From Allodiplogaster sudhausi (lineage: Eukaryota > Nematoda > Chromadorea > Rhabditida > Diplogasteridae), in assembly GCA_945643635.1 (NCBI GenBank), contig CALZFC010000066.1, positions 628,501 through 692,500 on the forward strand: a stretch of DNA of 64,000 bases. Reading direction: 5' to 3'. The notes beneath the pieces are model-generated. The model did not search any database. It was given only the letters and a program-made list of their open reading frames with translations, and was not told the origin of the DNA. The position numbers were made by a program, and so were the translations under genes. Numbering within the stretch: position 1 is the first letter of the stretch; each line of letters begins with the position of its first letter. Shown here piece by piece: positions 23,247 through 34,433 of this stretch.

Positions 23247-25054
23247 AATTCCACCCAAGTACTCCTCCCTAACATTGCGTCGAGGAAGAACAAAGATTTG
23301 CCGTTGGATGTTCTTAAGGATGACACAGCATGAAGCAGACTCTTTCTCGCTCAGCAGGACTCGTCCAAACAAGTACACCGTTCCTGATAACACTTATTTC
23401 CTTATCCTCTCATAAATATTATTTGTATAAAAAATTCGCAGCAAATAAAAAAGAACAGGCATTGCTAACCAGGATTCCTTTTCTCGTCTTCGAAAGCATC
23501 CATCCAGAACATCCGAATACTTCGCTTACCATTGACTTCTCGGTAGAATAGCTCTGACCCAGGTTCGGACGAAACGGCTCTGAATAACAAGGGAAATAAC
23601 TAGAACTTCTTAGAAGACATTCACGTTAGGTAAATAATCGTCTAGTGATACAACATTTCTGTATTGCAAGGAGAATGGATATTTAGTACCATTAACAATG
23701 AGAATAAATACAGACGTAAATGATCAAGAAACTAACATTTCTTGACTGTCAGCAGAGGCGAATTCCATGCTGATATCAGTGAGAGAAGACAACGAATCGC
23801 ATTCGTCAGCGATAGGGATCTGAAGATCAAATTTTTTATTGAAAAGTATATAAGACAGACAAGGCATTAACTAGCCTCTTCTTTCTCAGCCGGAGTGGAA
23901 ATGGAAGGCCTTTCCTCGACAAATTCAGAGGAACACTCCGGCACATCAGAATAATTCTGCTCCACTGAAGGCTGGAAAGAGAAAAGGCGCATCCAGGGTG
24001 GAGATGAAGCAAAAAGAAACCTCTCGAAGCGGCTGTCGCGGCTGAGCTCGAATCTTTGCAGGCGGTGGCAGGGCGCTGTCCAATTGAGCCTGAAAATCAG
24101 TTCTCATATTTTCATGAAGATGTTGTTGTCCAATAGTAGAAAAGACCTTGGAACCGCAGAGGAAAGAAGAATCTGCTGACGAGGCTGGCCTACTTGGCAT
24201 AAGCGAACTCCGTTTAATTGGCCGTGGGAGAATCCGTTCCGAAGGAGCGATCACCGTAGCTTCTCTCTCCACCTATTTTCGATCTAATTAAGTAAACTGA
24301 ATAGTTTGAAGACGACAGCTTAACCCTGAATGGATTCCTCGCTTCGCTGGTTGAAGCTTCGTCAATATTTCCGATTTCTGCCAGGACAGCGCTCAGCGCG
24401 TCGTCCTCTTCCAGTCTCACTTCGTTCTAGAGCAGACAACGTAGTAAAATAAATTCCGAGTTATTAATCCGTACTTCATTCTTTGCTTTCGCACGTGTCA
24501 CCAGCGGAAAGTAGTTTTGAAGGGTCCTCTTTTTCGCTTCTCATCTAAACGGAAATATTCCGTTAAAAAAATTGATTGGTCACAGCACATACCTTTCTTC
24601 TCCTTTTTCTTCTTCGTTCCACAGTCATCAATTTCTTCTTCGAAATCCACACCATGATCAACGTATCCCATACCATCTTAAGAAATCAATCGAGGTGAGT
24701 TCAACAAAAGAGTCAACTAAATCCAAAACTGTCAAACTGACCGTCGTCCACAACGAAGTCATCTTCTTGTCTTGTTCTCGTGATGTTGTTAAACTCATCG
24801 TCGTCAACCAAATCGTACACATTCTTTACGCTGTCACTCACCTGCAAGCACGTCTTCTTAATAGAAGTTTTATTAACATGATTGACGGGAAGAGATAAAA
24901 TCAATGAGAAAGTCGTCACATCTTGTCGATGCGTCTTGCCAGTGCGGCGGGCTTCCTTGAGGAGTTCGAGAGCAGTCTTCGTGGTCTGCCGCTGATTGCT
25001 TTCCCTTCTTCGTGAGCTACGGCGAGTGGCAGTTTCCTCTGCCGTTTCGTCCAT
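16731..25054 (-). CDS. POLA1: DNA polymerase alpha catalytic subunit
   Basis: Family B polymerase of the primase-polymerase complex; it extends RNA primers at origins and lagging-strand starts. It begins at 25054 ([14 protein letters not shown]), then [26 protein letters not shown] and [16 protein letters not shown], the conserved p180 N-terminus. Catalytic motifs in order: [19 protein letters not shown] (about 19800-19850); [14 protein letters not shown] (about 19340-19385); [15 protein letters not shown] (about 19075-19115). The C-terminal zinc region has [11 protein letters not shown] (about 17650), [15 protein letters not shown] (about 17350), SYVCDDSTC and [10 protein letters not shown] (about 17020), then [13 protein letters not shown] (about 16890). 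Depending on the last splice the stop is at 16731 (VNFAFIVMY) or at 16684. One intron holds an 18-bp minisatellite. The start faces CLN3 across about 400 bp. Confidence 0.92.
19975..20310. repeat. 18-bp CT-rich minisatellite in POLA1 intron
   Basis: Tandem units of CTCACTCTCTCCTTTCTC and variants (CCTTTTCCC, CCGTTTTCG) fill about 335 bp of the intron that follows the motif-A exon. Because the gene is on the minus strand, this is purine-rich in the pre-mRNA. Confidence 0.9.
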
Positions 25055-25450
25055 TCTTTCTGACGACCAGGAAGCGTCTGCTTGCTAAACGAAAAAGTGG
25101 ACATATTCAGAAAAAAAAAATTAATACCGCTGTATTTTAAAACTTTTATCAACGAAGACTTGATTTCATTCAAAACTTTCCCGCAAAAACGAGAAATGAC
25201 CTTGAAAATATTCATGCAGCAAAAAAAAAGTCGCAATGCTACTTTAAGGCCTCTTCAGTAACATGTTGTTTGAAGAAGCATTGGAAAAGCTCATTTTAAT
25301 TTTAAAGTGAGTATTCTTTTGTAATAATTTTAAAGTGAGTATTCTTTTGTAATAACGTTGAAGACTTTCTCGTTTGTTTGAATTATGTCTCATAAATGTA
25401 CTTCTTAATCGAATAGCCTGTTTCAAGGTGGTTATCGTCTCTGCTCCGCG
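25055..25450. promoter_or_regulatory. Shared upstream region of POLA1 and CLN3
   Basis: The two start codons point away from each other across 396 bp, so this space must hold both promoters. It is AT-rich and contains a direct tandem duplication of about 28 bp (AATTTTAAAGTGAGTATTC and what follows) near 25296-25352. No TATA box or other defined site can be assigned with confidence. Confidence 0.5.
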
Positions 25451-27557
25451 ATGCTTGCCAGCAGCGCCATCGCCTTCTGGTTAATTTGGGATTTCTGTAG
25501 ATACTGTTCATATTTTTTATTATATATTTTACATAATAGATGTTTCTAGGTTGCTTGGCCTATGCAACAATTTCGCCTACGTCATAATGCTGAGCGCAGC
25601 GAAAGATGTCTTGGATCTACATGGAGTTCACCCTAGTTCTGCAACTTCATTGGCTTGCAGTGTATGTCTTTTTTTAAATAGTATTTTAAATTTAAACATA
25701 TCTGACCTTGACAGGTTAAAATTACAAAGCGGGAATGTTCTCAAATATCTACCGGTTCGATCTTGCTAGCTGATATCATCCCTTCGCTAATAATAAAAGT
25801 TTCCGCCCTCTATATTCATCGAATTCCTTTTGGGTGAGCTTTTTTCAATTTTTTTTGTCAGAAAATATTTCCTCTTGTATTAATGATGAAGAATGTTCCT
25901 CTGAAGGGTACGACACTTCATTGTAGTCATCCTTCAGGCAACAAGCTTCTTAACTGTCGCTCTCTCTCAGTCCACTACTGTCGCTGTCCTAGGTATGTCT
26001 TTTTCTCCGTAACAGATTTGGATATATCGTGCATATTGTCTATCTATTCTGCTGCAGGAGTCGTATTAGCCTCAGCCGGTTCAGGCCTTGGAGAAGTGTC
26101 TCTTCTCTCGTTGTCATCATTCTTCCCCCCGTAAGTATTAGTGTTGATGAAGAGAATGAAAAGAGTGTTGAAGAGGAGTGTTGACTGCCTGGTCGTCCGG
26201 GACGGGAGGCGCAGGGGTGGTGGGGGCAGCTGTCTACGCTGTTCTCACTGATGCACGATTAGCTGCTCTCTCTCCCGGCCACGCTCTTCTCTCCATGCTT
26301 GTCGTTCCTCTTCTCTTCGTTTATGCGTTCGTTTACTTATCTTATTTTATGCTTTTTTTCATCTCACTTGGTTTCTCTTCAGTTTCTGGGGAATCCTGAA
26401 ACTTCCCCCAACCGTGCACAGGGTCAAAGTTCTGCAGCCGTCAACTTACATAGTTCCATTTTCAGGTTTTTTTTTCTCTATGTCCTCATTTAATTAATTT
26501 CCTCATTTTCGAATTTTGGCAGAACAAATATATAAAAAAACAATCCGTTTTAGCTATCGAACATTGCAGAGCGCACATCGTCTGTCACCGATGACTTGTC
26601 TTCTTCATCATCAGAATCTGATGATTCTCCTCTTCTCCATCGCGGTACCTTTCTTCTGCATTGCTGTCATCTTGTCCCCTTTTCGGATTGTTATTCTTGG
26701 ACGATGAAGTGCTTCTTAATTAAGATAGGCAGGTTCGCTTCGTTCGGATAAATTTCGGTGCCCTTCCCTGGAGTGATAAACTATCGGTTATTCAGGTTCA
26801 AGTCTCAGATATTAATTTTGCGTGCCTACGGTTAGTGTTTATTCGATATAAGAGTTTATATTGGTTTAGCCTTTACTGCGATTCATGATTCCGCTCTCGG
26901 CTGTCTACTTTGGCGAATATTTTATAAATCAGGGATTGGTACGTTTGCTTTTCCATTATAGTTGTAAGATCTACGAAGCCTGAAGCAGTCCGATGAGAAA
27001 GTGTCCCTTAAGCTGGAGCTGTTCCAATTCGACTGCGCGCACTCTTTCTGGCTGGAGCCTGCCGCGCAGTACCGTTGGATGCAACTGCATTACCAAGTCA
27101 GACCTCATCCACTCTTCTGTCCTCACTGTCTTCCTTGAGGTGGGAGTGATGATCTCTCGTACTCTGGCCCCGTCCCTCCGCTCTCCCCCTTCACCCTCCC
27201 TCGTGGCTTCCCTCCAACTTCTCAATGCTCTCTTCCTCACTTGGTGTACCTGGAATGGCCGGCTTCTCCCTCATCTATACCTTCTCCTTTCCATTGTCTT
27301 CTACGAGGGTCTCCTCGGGGGCACTGCGTACGTCTGCACTTTCCGCGCCATCCACAGAGAGGTTTAAACGATTTCTTCATTTTATTTTATTTTTCTTTTC
27401 TCTCTTTCTCCCTCTCCCTTTCTCTCTCTCTCTCTCTCGCTCACTCTCTTTTTCTTCAATTTCTTTTCTCTCCATCTGTTCTCGTTCTCTCTCACTTTAT
27501 TTCTTCTATTTCTTTTCCATCTCCCTCTCTCTCTTTCTCTCTCTTTCTCTACTACTG

Positions 27558-27595
<38 letters not shown>

Positions 27596-27796
27596 ACTAC
27601 TGCCCTCTCTCCCTGTCTATCACTCAATTTATTTTTTTATTTCTCTGTTTCTCTGTCTCTCCAGGTTTCTGATGATCGTCGTGAGTTCAGCCTTGGGTTC
27701 GTGTCTATCGCTGATTCTCTGGGTATCTTGGCAGCGGGCTTTCTTGCCATCCCCACTCACAATCTTATCTGTACTCTCCCTCTCGATCCTCTTTGA
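25451..27796 (+). CDS. CLN3: CLN3/battenin lysosomal membrane protein
   Basis: Battenin is a multi-pass lysosomal/endosomal protein of the MFS-like CLN3 family, linked to lysosomal pH, glycerophosphodiester export and Batten disease in people. The first exon (MLASSAIAFWLIWDF) leads into LLGLCNNFAYVIMLSAAKDV (about 25555-25610), the family's first signature. Later exons give [20 protein letters not shown] (about 26070-26130), WSSGTGGAGVVGAAVYA (about 26190), VYFGEYFINQGL (about 26905-26940), QYRWMQLHYQVRP (about 27070), ISRTLAP, IVFYEGLLGGTAYVCTFRAI (about 27290-27355) and DDRREFSLGFVSIADSLGIL (about 27672-27730), with stop at 27796. Several exon joins in the middle are approximate. A CT-rich microsatellite fills the last intron (27365-27664). 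Most expected transmembrane segments and the order agree with the family. Confidence 0.92.
27400..27662. repeat. CT microsatellite in last CLN3 intron
   Basis: CTCTCTTT repeats, including two copies of a block ending CTCTACTACTGCCC (about 27540-27605). They end in the acceptor CTGTCTCTCCAG at 27664 and so serve as an extended polypyrimidine tract. Confidence 0.9.
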
Positions 27797-28026
27797 TACT
27801 CTCCACTTCTCGCTTCTGCCACTGAGTTTCTCTCATCCAAAGTGCATTCTTAGATGATTTATTTGTTCTGGAACTGCTTACATCTCTCCTTAACCTCTTG
27901 CCTTCTAACTTCCTTAAGCCGGTTTCTTGCATACTTTGCTTAAATATCAAATGAGTACATCCTTTTCATGAGAATGAGTTCATTTTCTAACCCGTGCCTG
28001 TAAATGCTGTGATGAACCACGAATAA

Positions 28027-28220
28027 ATGAGCATCTGCTGCTTGATCCTCTTCCGGGATGCATTACAACGAGTGGAGTACGAGTCTGTAAGCCGCGCTTG
28101 CATCACGCTTCCGCTGCAAGGGTGTGAAGGGGACACTCGATGGACATAGACAACTTGTTCTCTTTCTCTCCCTATCACTCTGTATTCTTGTTCTCTTTCT
28201 CTCCCTATCACTCTGTATCT

Positions 28221-28297
<77 letters not shown>

Positions 28298-28476
28298 CTC
28301 TATCATTCTGTGTCTCTCTCAAGCCTATTACCGTGCAAGTCTCATTCCCTCTGGCCTACAATCTCGACCTGATCACAGTTCTTTCTCTCTTTCTAACCGT
28401 AAAGTGGTTTCTTCTTTGTTGCGCCATCCGAGAGCCTAATAAAGCCGATGTAGTTGCAGTGCCCGTGGCAGAATGA
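28027..28476 (+). CDS. Possible small one-helix membrane protein (70 aa)
   Basis: I do not recognise it. ATG 28027 opens MSICCLILFRDALQRVEYES, which ends exactly at a canonical donor (GTAAGC, 28087). An acceptor after a long CT tract at 28323 continues in frame with PITVQVSFPLAYNLDLITVL, a hydrophobic helix, then CAIREPNKADVVAVPVAE and stop at 28476. A second frame across the same splice (ending LLRHPRA) is also open, and the opposite strand has short open frames. So coding status is tentative. The helix followed by a short polar tail is the main support. Confidence 0.3.
28150..28320. repeat. CT microsatellite
   Basis: CTCTCTCT tract with two copies of CTTGTTCTCTTTCTCTCCCT at its start, filling the intron of the putative small membrane gene. 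Confidence 0.9.
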
Positions 28477-29294
28477 GAGATGTCTCCTCTCTTTCTCTTC
28501 TGTTGGTTCACTTGCCGCTCATTCTCTTTGTCATGTCTACCACTGCTTCCAGCTTTTGTTTCTCCAGCTGCCACGTTCATCCTTATTGAAGAAAACATTT
28601 AACATAACAAGAGAGGAGAGAGCGGAGAGAAAGTTGGAAAAGCCTGGAAAGGATGGAACACGATGTATGCCATCGGGAGGAGGTGGTGCTGTCCTCCCAC
28701 TCCACTATCCCTGCTTTCCACCCATCTGCTGTATCCGCTCTCTTCCTTTTTGGCCTTCTTGCCCAACACACAAGGAGAAAATAGTTTTAAATTGAAATAA
28801 GATTTGAATGTATCGGAATAGTGAATGGCTTTGAAGAGAGAGAGGAGGGCAGAAGATGAAAGGTGTGGAGTGAGAGAGAAAAGCTGGAAGGAGCTTCATC
28901 TTCTTGTCACGCGCCCGCTCAGTTTTGCTTTCCGGGTGAAAAATGGCTTGACCTCGGATGTCGAAGCTCTTTTGAAGTGGTCTTTTTCGAAGACGGTCCA
29001 AGCTTCTTCCTTTTCTTCTCTTCTCTTCTATTCCTATCTCATTCCTTTTTCTTGTTTCTCTTCTGTTTTTCTTACTGCTGTTATGGTTATCAGGTAGATT
29101 AAGATAATTGTTGTTTTATATATTACTGTATGGGGTCTCTACTTGATCCTATTGAATTCAGAGGAAGGTTAGCAAAAATTCATCTTCCGGAAGTGTTTTT
29201 TTCATTCTAGGGTCTCCATTTCGTTTTTTTTTCTACGTTTCAATCTTTGTTTCACAAACGCATTGTCTCTGCCTTCCACTATCTCTCTTATGGT

Positions 29295-29332
<38 letters not shown>

Positions 29333-29948
29333 AGAGTGTCTGTTAATGTGGGTGGTAGAGAAATCTCGATCCAACCGTGACATCTGTGTCCCATGCAGTC
29401 CCAGTGAACAGCCAGCAGACTTCCTCCCTCTTCCTCTCTGCCCATCGTCTCTCCACTTGGCTCTCTCACTCTCTTTTCCTTTCCTAATTCCAACAAAGTC
29501 ATAACGACCTTGTCTGAAATGAGATCCAGCTAATTTTTACATTCTTTGCCCGCAGATATAACTTAAAAGTAGCTATCGGCAGAAGGAGGGATATTGGCTG
29601 TAAGATCACAGCAAAGTCTTGGCATGCCATGCTTGGCTCCGCCCCCTGCAAGCCATGCTGGGTGTCTACGGTAGTCATCTGCTGTGTTGCAAACACTCGC
29701 GATGGTGTAAATCAAATGGCCAGCAGAGCAAGCTCCTCTCCCTTACTCATAACAAGGGAACAGTATGAGTACATCATACTCATTGGCTATTTCCCCTTCC
29801 CCACTTCATTATTTCACCCTCTCTCTCACTCTGTCTCATTCTCTCGCTTTCTCTCTCTCGCTTTCTCTCTCTCGCTTTCTCTCTTCTCACTTGGCCTTCT
29901 AATTGTAATCCAAACATACAATTTGATATCCTTGCCTCTCCTTTCTAG
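28477..29948. other. Exon-like fragments, no gene model
   Basis: Several pieces look exon-like but do not join into a protein I know. One plus-strand piece at 28459-28560 has a C2H2 spacing (C-x6-C-x3-F-x5-L-x2-H-x3-H). A piece at 28922-29000 sits between good splice signals. An ATG frame near 29131-29210 reads MGSLLDPIEFRGRL. A GC-richer segment lies at 29600-29750. Some may be 5' exons of the zinc-finger gene at 29949. A (GA)n run lies at 29298-29330. Confidence 0.4.
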
Positions 29949-31404
29949 AATCGGTAGACCTGATGTCATATTCACTGGCGAGTTCACCGCCGCCATCCAC
30001 GAGTGTTCTCTCGAGTGATGCCCCTCTTCCCTCTCTGCCATCGCCGTCTTCCACAACAAAGAACGCCTTTCCATTCCTGGTATTTGTTGATAAATGATTG
30101 GAGTGATATGAATGAATTCTATTAAGGAGCTGTGCTCGTCCGCGTGGTCCTCTTCCTTCTGGCAGCAACAATCCGCTGCCGCCCTCTCTCAACTCTTTCT
30201 CTCCTACAACATCACTAACGAGCAGTTTGTCTCCTTTCTCTTCTTCTTCTGTTTCTACCATCTAAACTTACGTGAACTGAAGAGAGCAAGAGAAGAGCAA
30301 TGACAGGAAGTATTGCAGAGTGGAAGATGGAAGAGGAGAGAAGAAAGAGTCTCAAGTCTCCTTCGCGAGTGCGGAGAGTCTTGCCCAATCCGATGCCCGT
30401 CTCCGTCTCTCCCCCGCTCTCCCTTCCGTCTCTTCTTCTTCTTCTCTTCCTCATCGACGACCTCGTCAATCTCGTTCTCAAGCATCGTCTTCCTCTTCCA
30501 AACATGTCACTGACTTCCTTTCCCTCTCTTTCATTACCGTATCCCATTCTCAGGTGCAGTGCCGAGTGTGTGAGAAGACCTTCACTCGGCCCTGGCTTCT
30601 CCAGAATCATCTCCGAGTGCACAGTCAGATCTTCTCCTTTAATCTATGACTCTTGCGGCGAATGAACGAACAGAATGCTTTCCTCGTTCTCCAACTGATA
30701 TCCGAGAGTAGTTGTAAAATGAATGACTTGAGCGGGAGAGAAGCCGTACCGCTGTCCGGTCTGCTCGAAGGCCTTCGCAGACAAGTCTAATCTCCGAGCT
30801 CACATCCAAACCCATTCTGGTTTCTTCTCTTTCCTTACGCTTTCTTACTTATTCCACTTTTGCTAATGTAGTAAACAATTATTCCGACACTTTTACAAAA
30901 ATATTATATATGCAGCATCATCTTCCTTTTCCCATTTTTCATGTTCGCTAAATATATATGAATCATCATTCGTAATTGCTTACTAATGAACTCTCTCCCT
31001 CTCCCGTTATCTACATCCTCTCACTTTCCCCATTCTCTCTCCTCTCCAGCTCCCTTTCTTTACTCTGTTCTCACTCTATCCCTCTTACTCTATCATTCTC
31101 TATCCTCACCACCTCACTCTCTCTCACTATTTTCGCTGTCTTACTCTGCCATTCTCTCTACTCTCCACCTCTCTCTCCCTCTCTCCTGTCCTCCTCTCTC
31201 CAGTCCACCTTTCTCTCTCTCTCTCTTACTCTGCTCTCTCTCTTACTCTATCCTCTCCATCTCTCTCTCTCTCTCCCTCTCCTTTCAGGGGAGAAGCCGT
31301 TCCGCTGTGGTCGCTGCGACAAGGCATTTGCCCTGAAGGCCTACCTGAGCAAGCACGAAGAGTCCGCTTGCCTCCGGCAGCAACTTGATCTGAACTCTTA
31401 CTGA
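29949..31404 (+). CDS. Snail/Scratch-type C2H2 transcription factor, three fingers seen
   Basis: A sequence-specific nuclear regulator, by family usually an E-box repressor of cell fate or neural genes. Three adjoining C2H2 fingers are split by introns but keep perfect linkers. Finger [21 protein letters not shown] (about 30559-30620), whose RPWLLQ is the Snail-superfamily signature. Finger [21 protein letters not shown] (about 30748-30810), joined by a TGEKP linker formed across the intron. Finger [25 protein letters not shown] (about 31301-31370), whose ALKxYLxKHxESAC tail is closest to Scratch. Upstream exons are Ser/Pro-rich (29949-30080; 30128-30222; 30352 onward). The first two fingers of a normal five-finger array and the start codon with a SNAG motif were not found, so the model is 5'-incomplete. 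Stop at 31404. Confidence 0.7.
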
Positions 31405-32185
31405 ATCTTCTGTTTTCCCTGATCCTTTGTGCTAAGCGTAGAAAACCACCCTAAAAGCGCTTTATATTAGTGGAAGCTGTTTCAAAACCATTAGTTTCAT
31501 TATATTTGGTTGTTATGCTGTTCCACCCGGTTAGAGGTTTTTTCCATTCAAAAAAGCAAATAATCTTGCAGATTGTGGCCCGTTGCCGGGTATTTTGCAC
31601 TTTTACATTTGATTTGGTAACGCTTAGCTTGATTCGACTTTAGCATGAAACATTTCTTGCATTGTAATCACAGATGATTATGTTTTTGGCATTGGAAACT
31701 GCAATTGCTCGCGAAGCTCTCAACTTTAAGAGGAAGAAAGAAGTCCTTTTTTAACGCTTTGACACAAATATCCAGCACAGTCTTTAAACTATCAGCCGAT
31801 TTTATAAAGTAAAGAAAACATGAATATTGAAAAAATGGCTTTACAAAAAAAAAGATTAATTGAAAAGTAGTCAGTAAGGAAAATCAGGGAAGTGGAAAAG
31901 ACGACTGAATAGTAATTGAAGAGAATACTCTTTTAGAAATGGGTGAGAGGACTGTAAAACAACTTAGGCTAAGAGAAGAGAGCACACAAAACTTGCACTT
32001 TGTTCAGAACATGTTTGGTTTTTATAATATTCCTTCGTTCCAATCGCTCTGTTTTCTCAAGTATCTATTGATTCTATGCCAATTCCTAAGGCGCTTCTTT
32101 AAAAAAAAGGGAAATGAGATGAGAATGCGAAGAGCCGAGATTGAAAAAGGGAAAAAGGAAGAGAGACTGCTGAGTGCGAGAGAAT

Positions 32186-32230
<45 letters not shown>

Positions 32231-32279
32231 AGGGAGAGTTAGTGAAAGAGACACCAATCAAGAGTGGGAGAGAGAACAC

Positions 32280-32325
<46 letters not shown>

Positions 32326-32512
32326 CCAAGCTTAGCCATGGACCAAGTGGAAGTTCAAAAAGAGAAAGTGAAGTAGCAATGCGAGAGGCTTGTGGCATGT
32401 CCATTCCTCTATCCAGATCAACACTGCTCTTGCGCATTTCTTTCCTTCCACCTTTTATTTCGCCTTCTTAATTCCTTCACTCGATCGCTCTCCTCTCTCG
32501 CGCTATCTCCCT

Positions 32513-32559
<47 letters not shown>

Positions 32560-32798
32560 GTTCCGCTGACTCTATTCTCTTAGTGTATTTCCGATTCTTT
32601 TTATTTGTTCCTACTTTATTTTTTTAATTTGCGAAGGAGCACAAACAGTGCACATACATATGTTGCTTCAATTTATTTTGAAGAAATTATTTGAGGCAGG
32701 AGCCGAAAATAATTTATTCGGATTTAATTCGGAAGCTTTGATGAAATCATTCTGATTCCTAGTGTATTTTTAACTTGTTTATTAAAAATAGTAAGTAA
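31405..32798. other. Intergenic, no gene recognised
   Basis: AT-rich sequence followed by two (GA)n runs (about 32190-32230 and 32283-32322) and a (CT)n run (about 32514-32556). Open frames here are random or microsatellite-driven. Confidence 0.6.
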
Positions 32799-32897
32799 AT
32801 GCTGGCCCTCCAAGATATTTCAAGCGATTTCTCCGTCGCTCTCCCCCTCCATATCTTTCTCTTCATTCTTCTTTCTCTTTTCCTCCCCCTTCTCCCA

Positions 32898-32951
<54 letters not shown>

Positions 32952-32956
32952 TTCTT

Positions 32957-32987
<31 letters not shown>

Positions 32988-33252
32988 TTCTTTCTCTCTC
33001 TCTCTCTCTCATGCTCCTCACTAACCGCTCCCTTTCTCACTTTCATTCTCCTCTCCATAAGCTTGCTTCCCGTATTGAGATGCTTAATGTAATGAGAGAT
33101 GAGCTGCTTTTGTTCTCTTTTATCCCACCTGATGTAAGAACTCTGCCTTTCTCTTCAATCTCTTCTCTTTCTTTATGCTGTTCTTCCACTTCATCTCTTC
33201 CTAGATCTTCTTCCATTGTCGTTCCTGCAATTCTACTACTAAAGATATGTAG
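32799..33252 (+). CDS. Possible small gene, unidentified
   Basis: Exon-like pieces: MLALQDISSDFS (32799) before a long CT intron; LASRIEMLNVMRDELLLFSF and IPPD (about 33064-33132), ending at a good donor GTAAGA; then IFFHCRSCNSTTKDM and stop 33252 after the acceptor CTTCCTAG. The frame is kept across both joins and the middle exon looks helical and amphipathic. I know no matching family. The CT tract (32900-33010) between the first two pieces makes the first join uncertain. Confidence 0.3.
32900..33010. repeat. CT microsatellite
   Basis: CT repeat with CTTT breaks. Further CT runs of the same kind lie at 33562-33602 and 33822-33910 in the next putative gene. Confidence 0.9.
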
Positions 33253-33520
33253 CTGGAAAGTGCTTAATTCTTCCCGACCGAATTGTTTCATTTCCACTCT
33301 GAATTTAATCTTATTTTGAATTTTCTATGTTTATTTAGTGAAAGGAGAATGATTGATTGCGAATTACTAATCATTAAATTGTCCAAAGTTACATATTGAA
33401 AAGAATTTAAATCTCTCTTTGGAAATCGGAGATCATGTGGGGTATGTTTAGACTGTTCTCTCTTTGAAGAGATGTCTTTGTCTCGTTTTTTGATCTCCTC
33501 TTAACCCTTAAAAAACTCAT

Positions 33521-33559
33521 GTGGCCCTTATAGTGCTATTTGTTGCTCTCTCTGCACTA

Positions 33560-33611
<52 letters not shown>

Positions 33612-33818
33612 CTCTAACTTCCTCCAACACAGTCTCAGCTCCAACCATCATCTGCTGGCTCGTGTTGTTTTGTCTAAAGAGTGCCTGTGGGAAGGGACCC
33701 GTCATCTTCTTTGCCTTCCTGAATGCAAATGCGAAGCTCACAAATCGTCCGTCCATCCCCTATGCCATCCAAAGGTGCTGCCATTCTTCCTTCCCTCTTT
33801 AATGGTAGTTTTGTTCGG

Positions 33819-33864
<46 letters not shown>

Positions 33865-34005
33865 ACTTTCTTTCTCTCTCCTTCTTTTAACTCTCTTTCT
33901 CTCTCTTTCTCTCTTGCTCCTTCGTATGTACATACCTTAAAGAACTCTGTTTCTCTATTGTACCATTCCAGTGATGAATTCCGTCAGGACCATACGAATG
34001 CTTAA
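33521..34005 (+). CDS. Possible short hydrophobic protein, unidentified
   Basis: A hydrophobic piece (VALIVLFVALSA, about 33521) lies before a CT intron. The exon 33632-33774 reads VSAPTIICWLVLFCLK, then GKGPVIFFAFLNANAKLTN. It joins over an intron with a CT tract to SDEFRQDHTNA and stop at 34005. The splice keeps frame. A second frame of the main exon is Cys-rich and also open, so the coding frame is uncertain. No ATG is placed. Confidence 0.25.
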
Positions 34006-34203
34006 TATGTGCAAACAGCGCCTAACTAGTTTATTGACGCAGTATTTTTTAAATAATCCGACTGTTCAATCTCCGAGATCTGAGTCCTGCCGACCAGGAT
34101 GCACAGCTATTGAACAGCCACTGATTAATACCCGCTGCTTCTCTTCAGCTTACAAGAGGAGAAAGTGAAGAAGAAGAAGAAGGGCAAACGAAAAAAGGAA
34201 AAG

Positions 34204-34402
34204 ATGAGAGGGAATTCGCCAGCCACCTTCTTTCTCCTTCTCACCTTCTTCATTCTACAAGGTCAACTTCTTCATTGAAGTTTCATCTATGTATATCTAC
34301 TTGAAATAATTGGTTTTCATCATAGAAGCCAATACTTCGAACTCAGCTGATCGGCTTATTACACCTCCTCCTATCTCTCCCTCCCTCTATCTCCCTCCCT
34401 CC

Positions 34403-34433
<31 letters not shown>

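Noticed and set aside
28356..29001. Minus-strand gene in the CLN3-Scratch gap (frames such as MDRLRKRPLQKSFDIR)
   Set aside because: Several frames and both strands are open with no consistent splice pattern or family match; left as an unassigned stretch.
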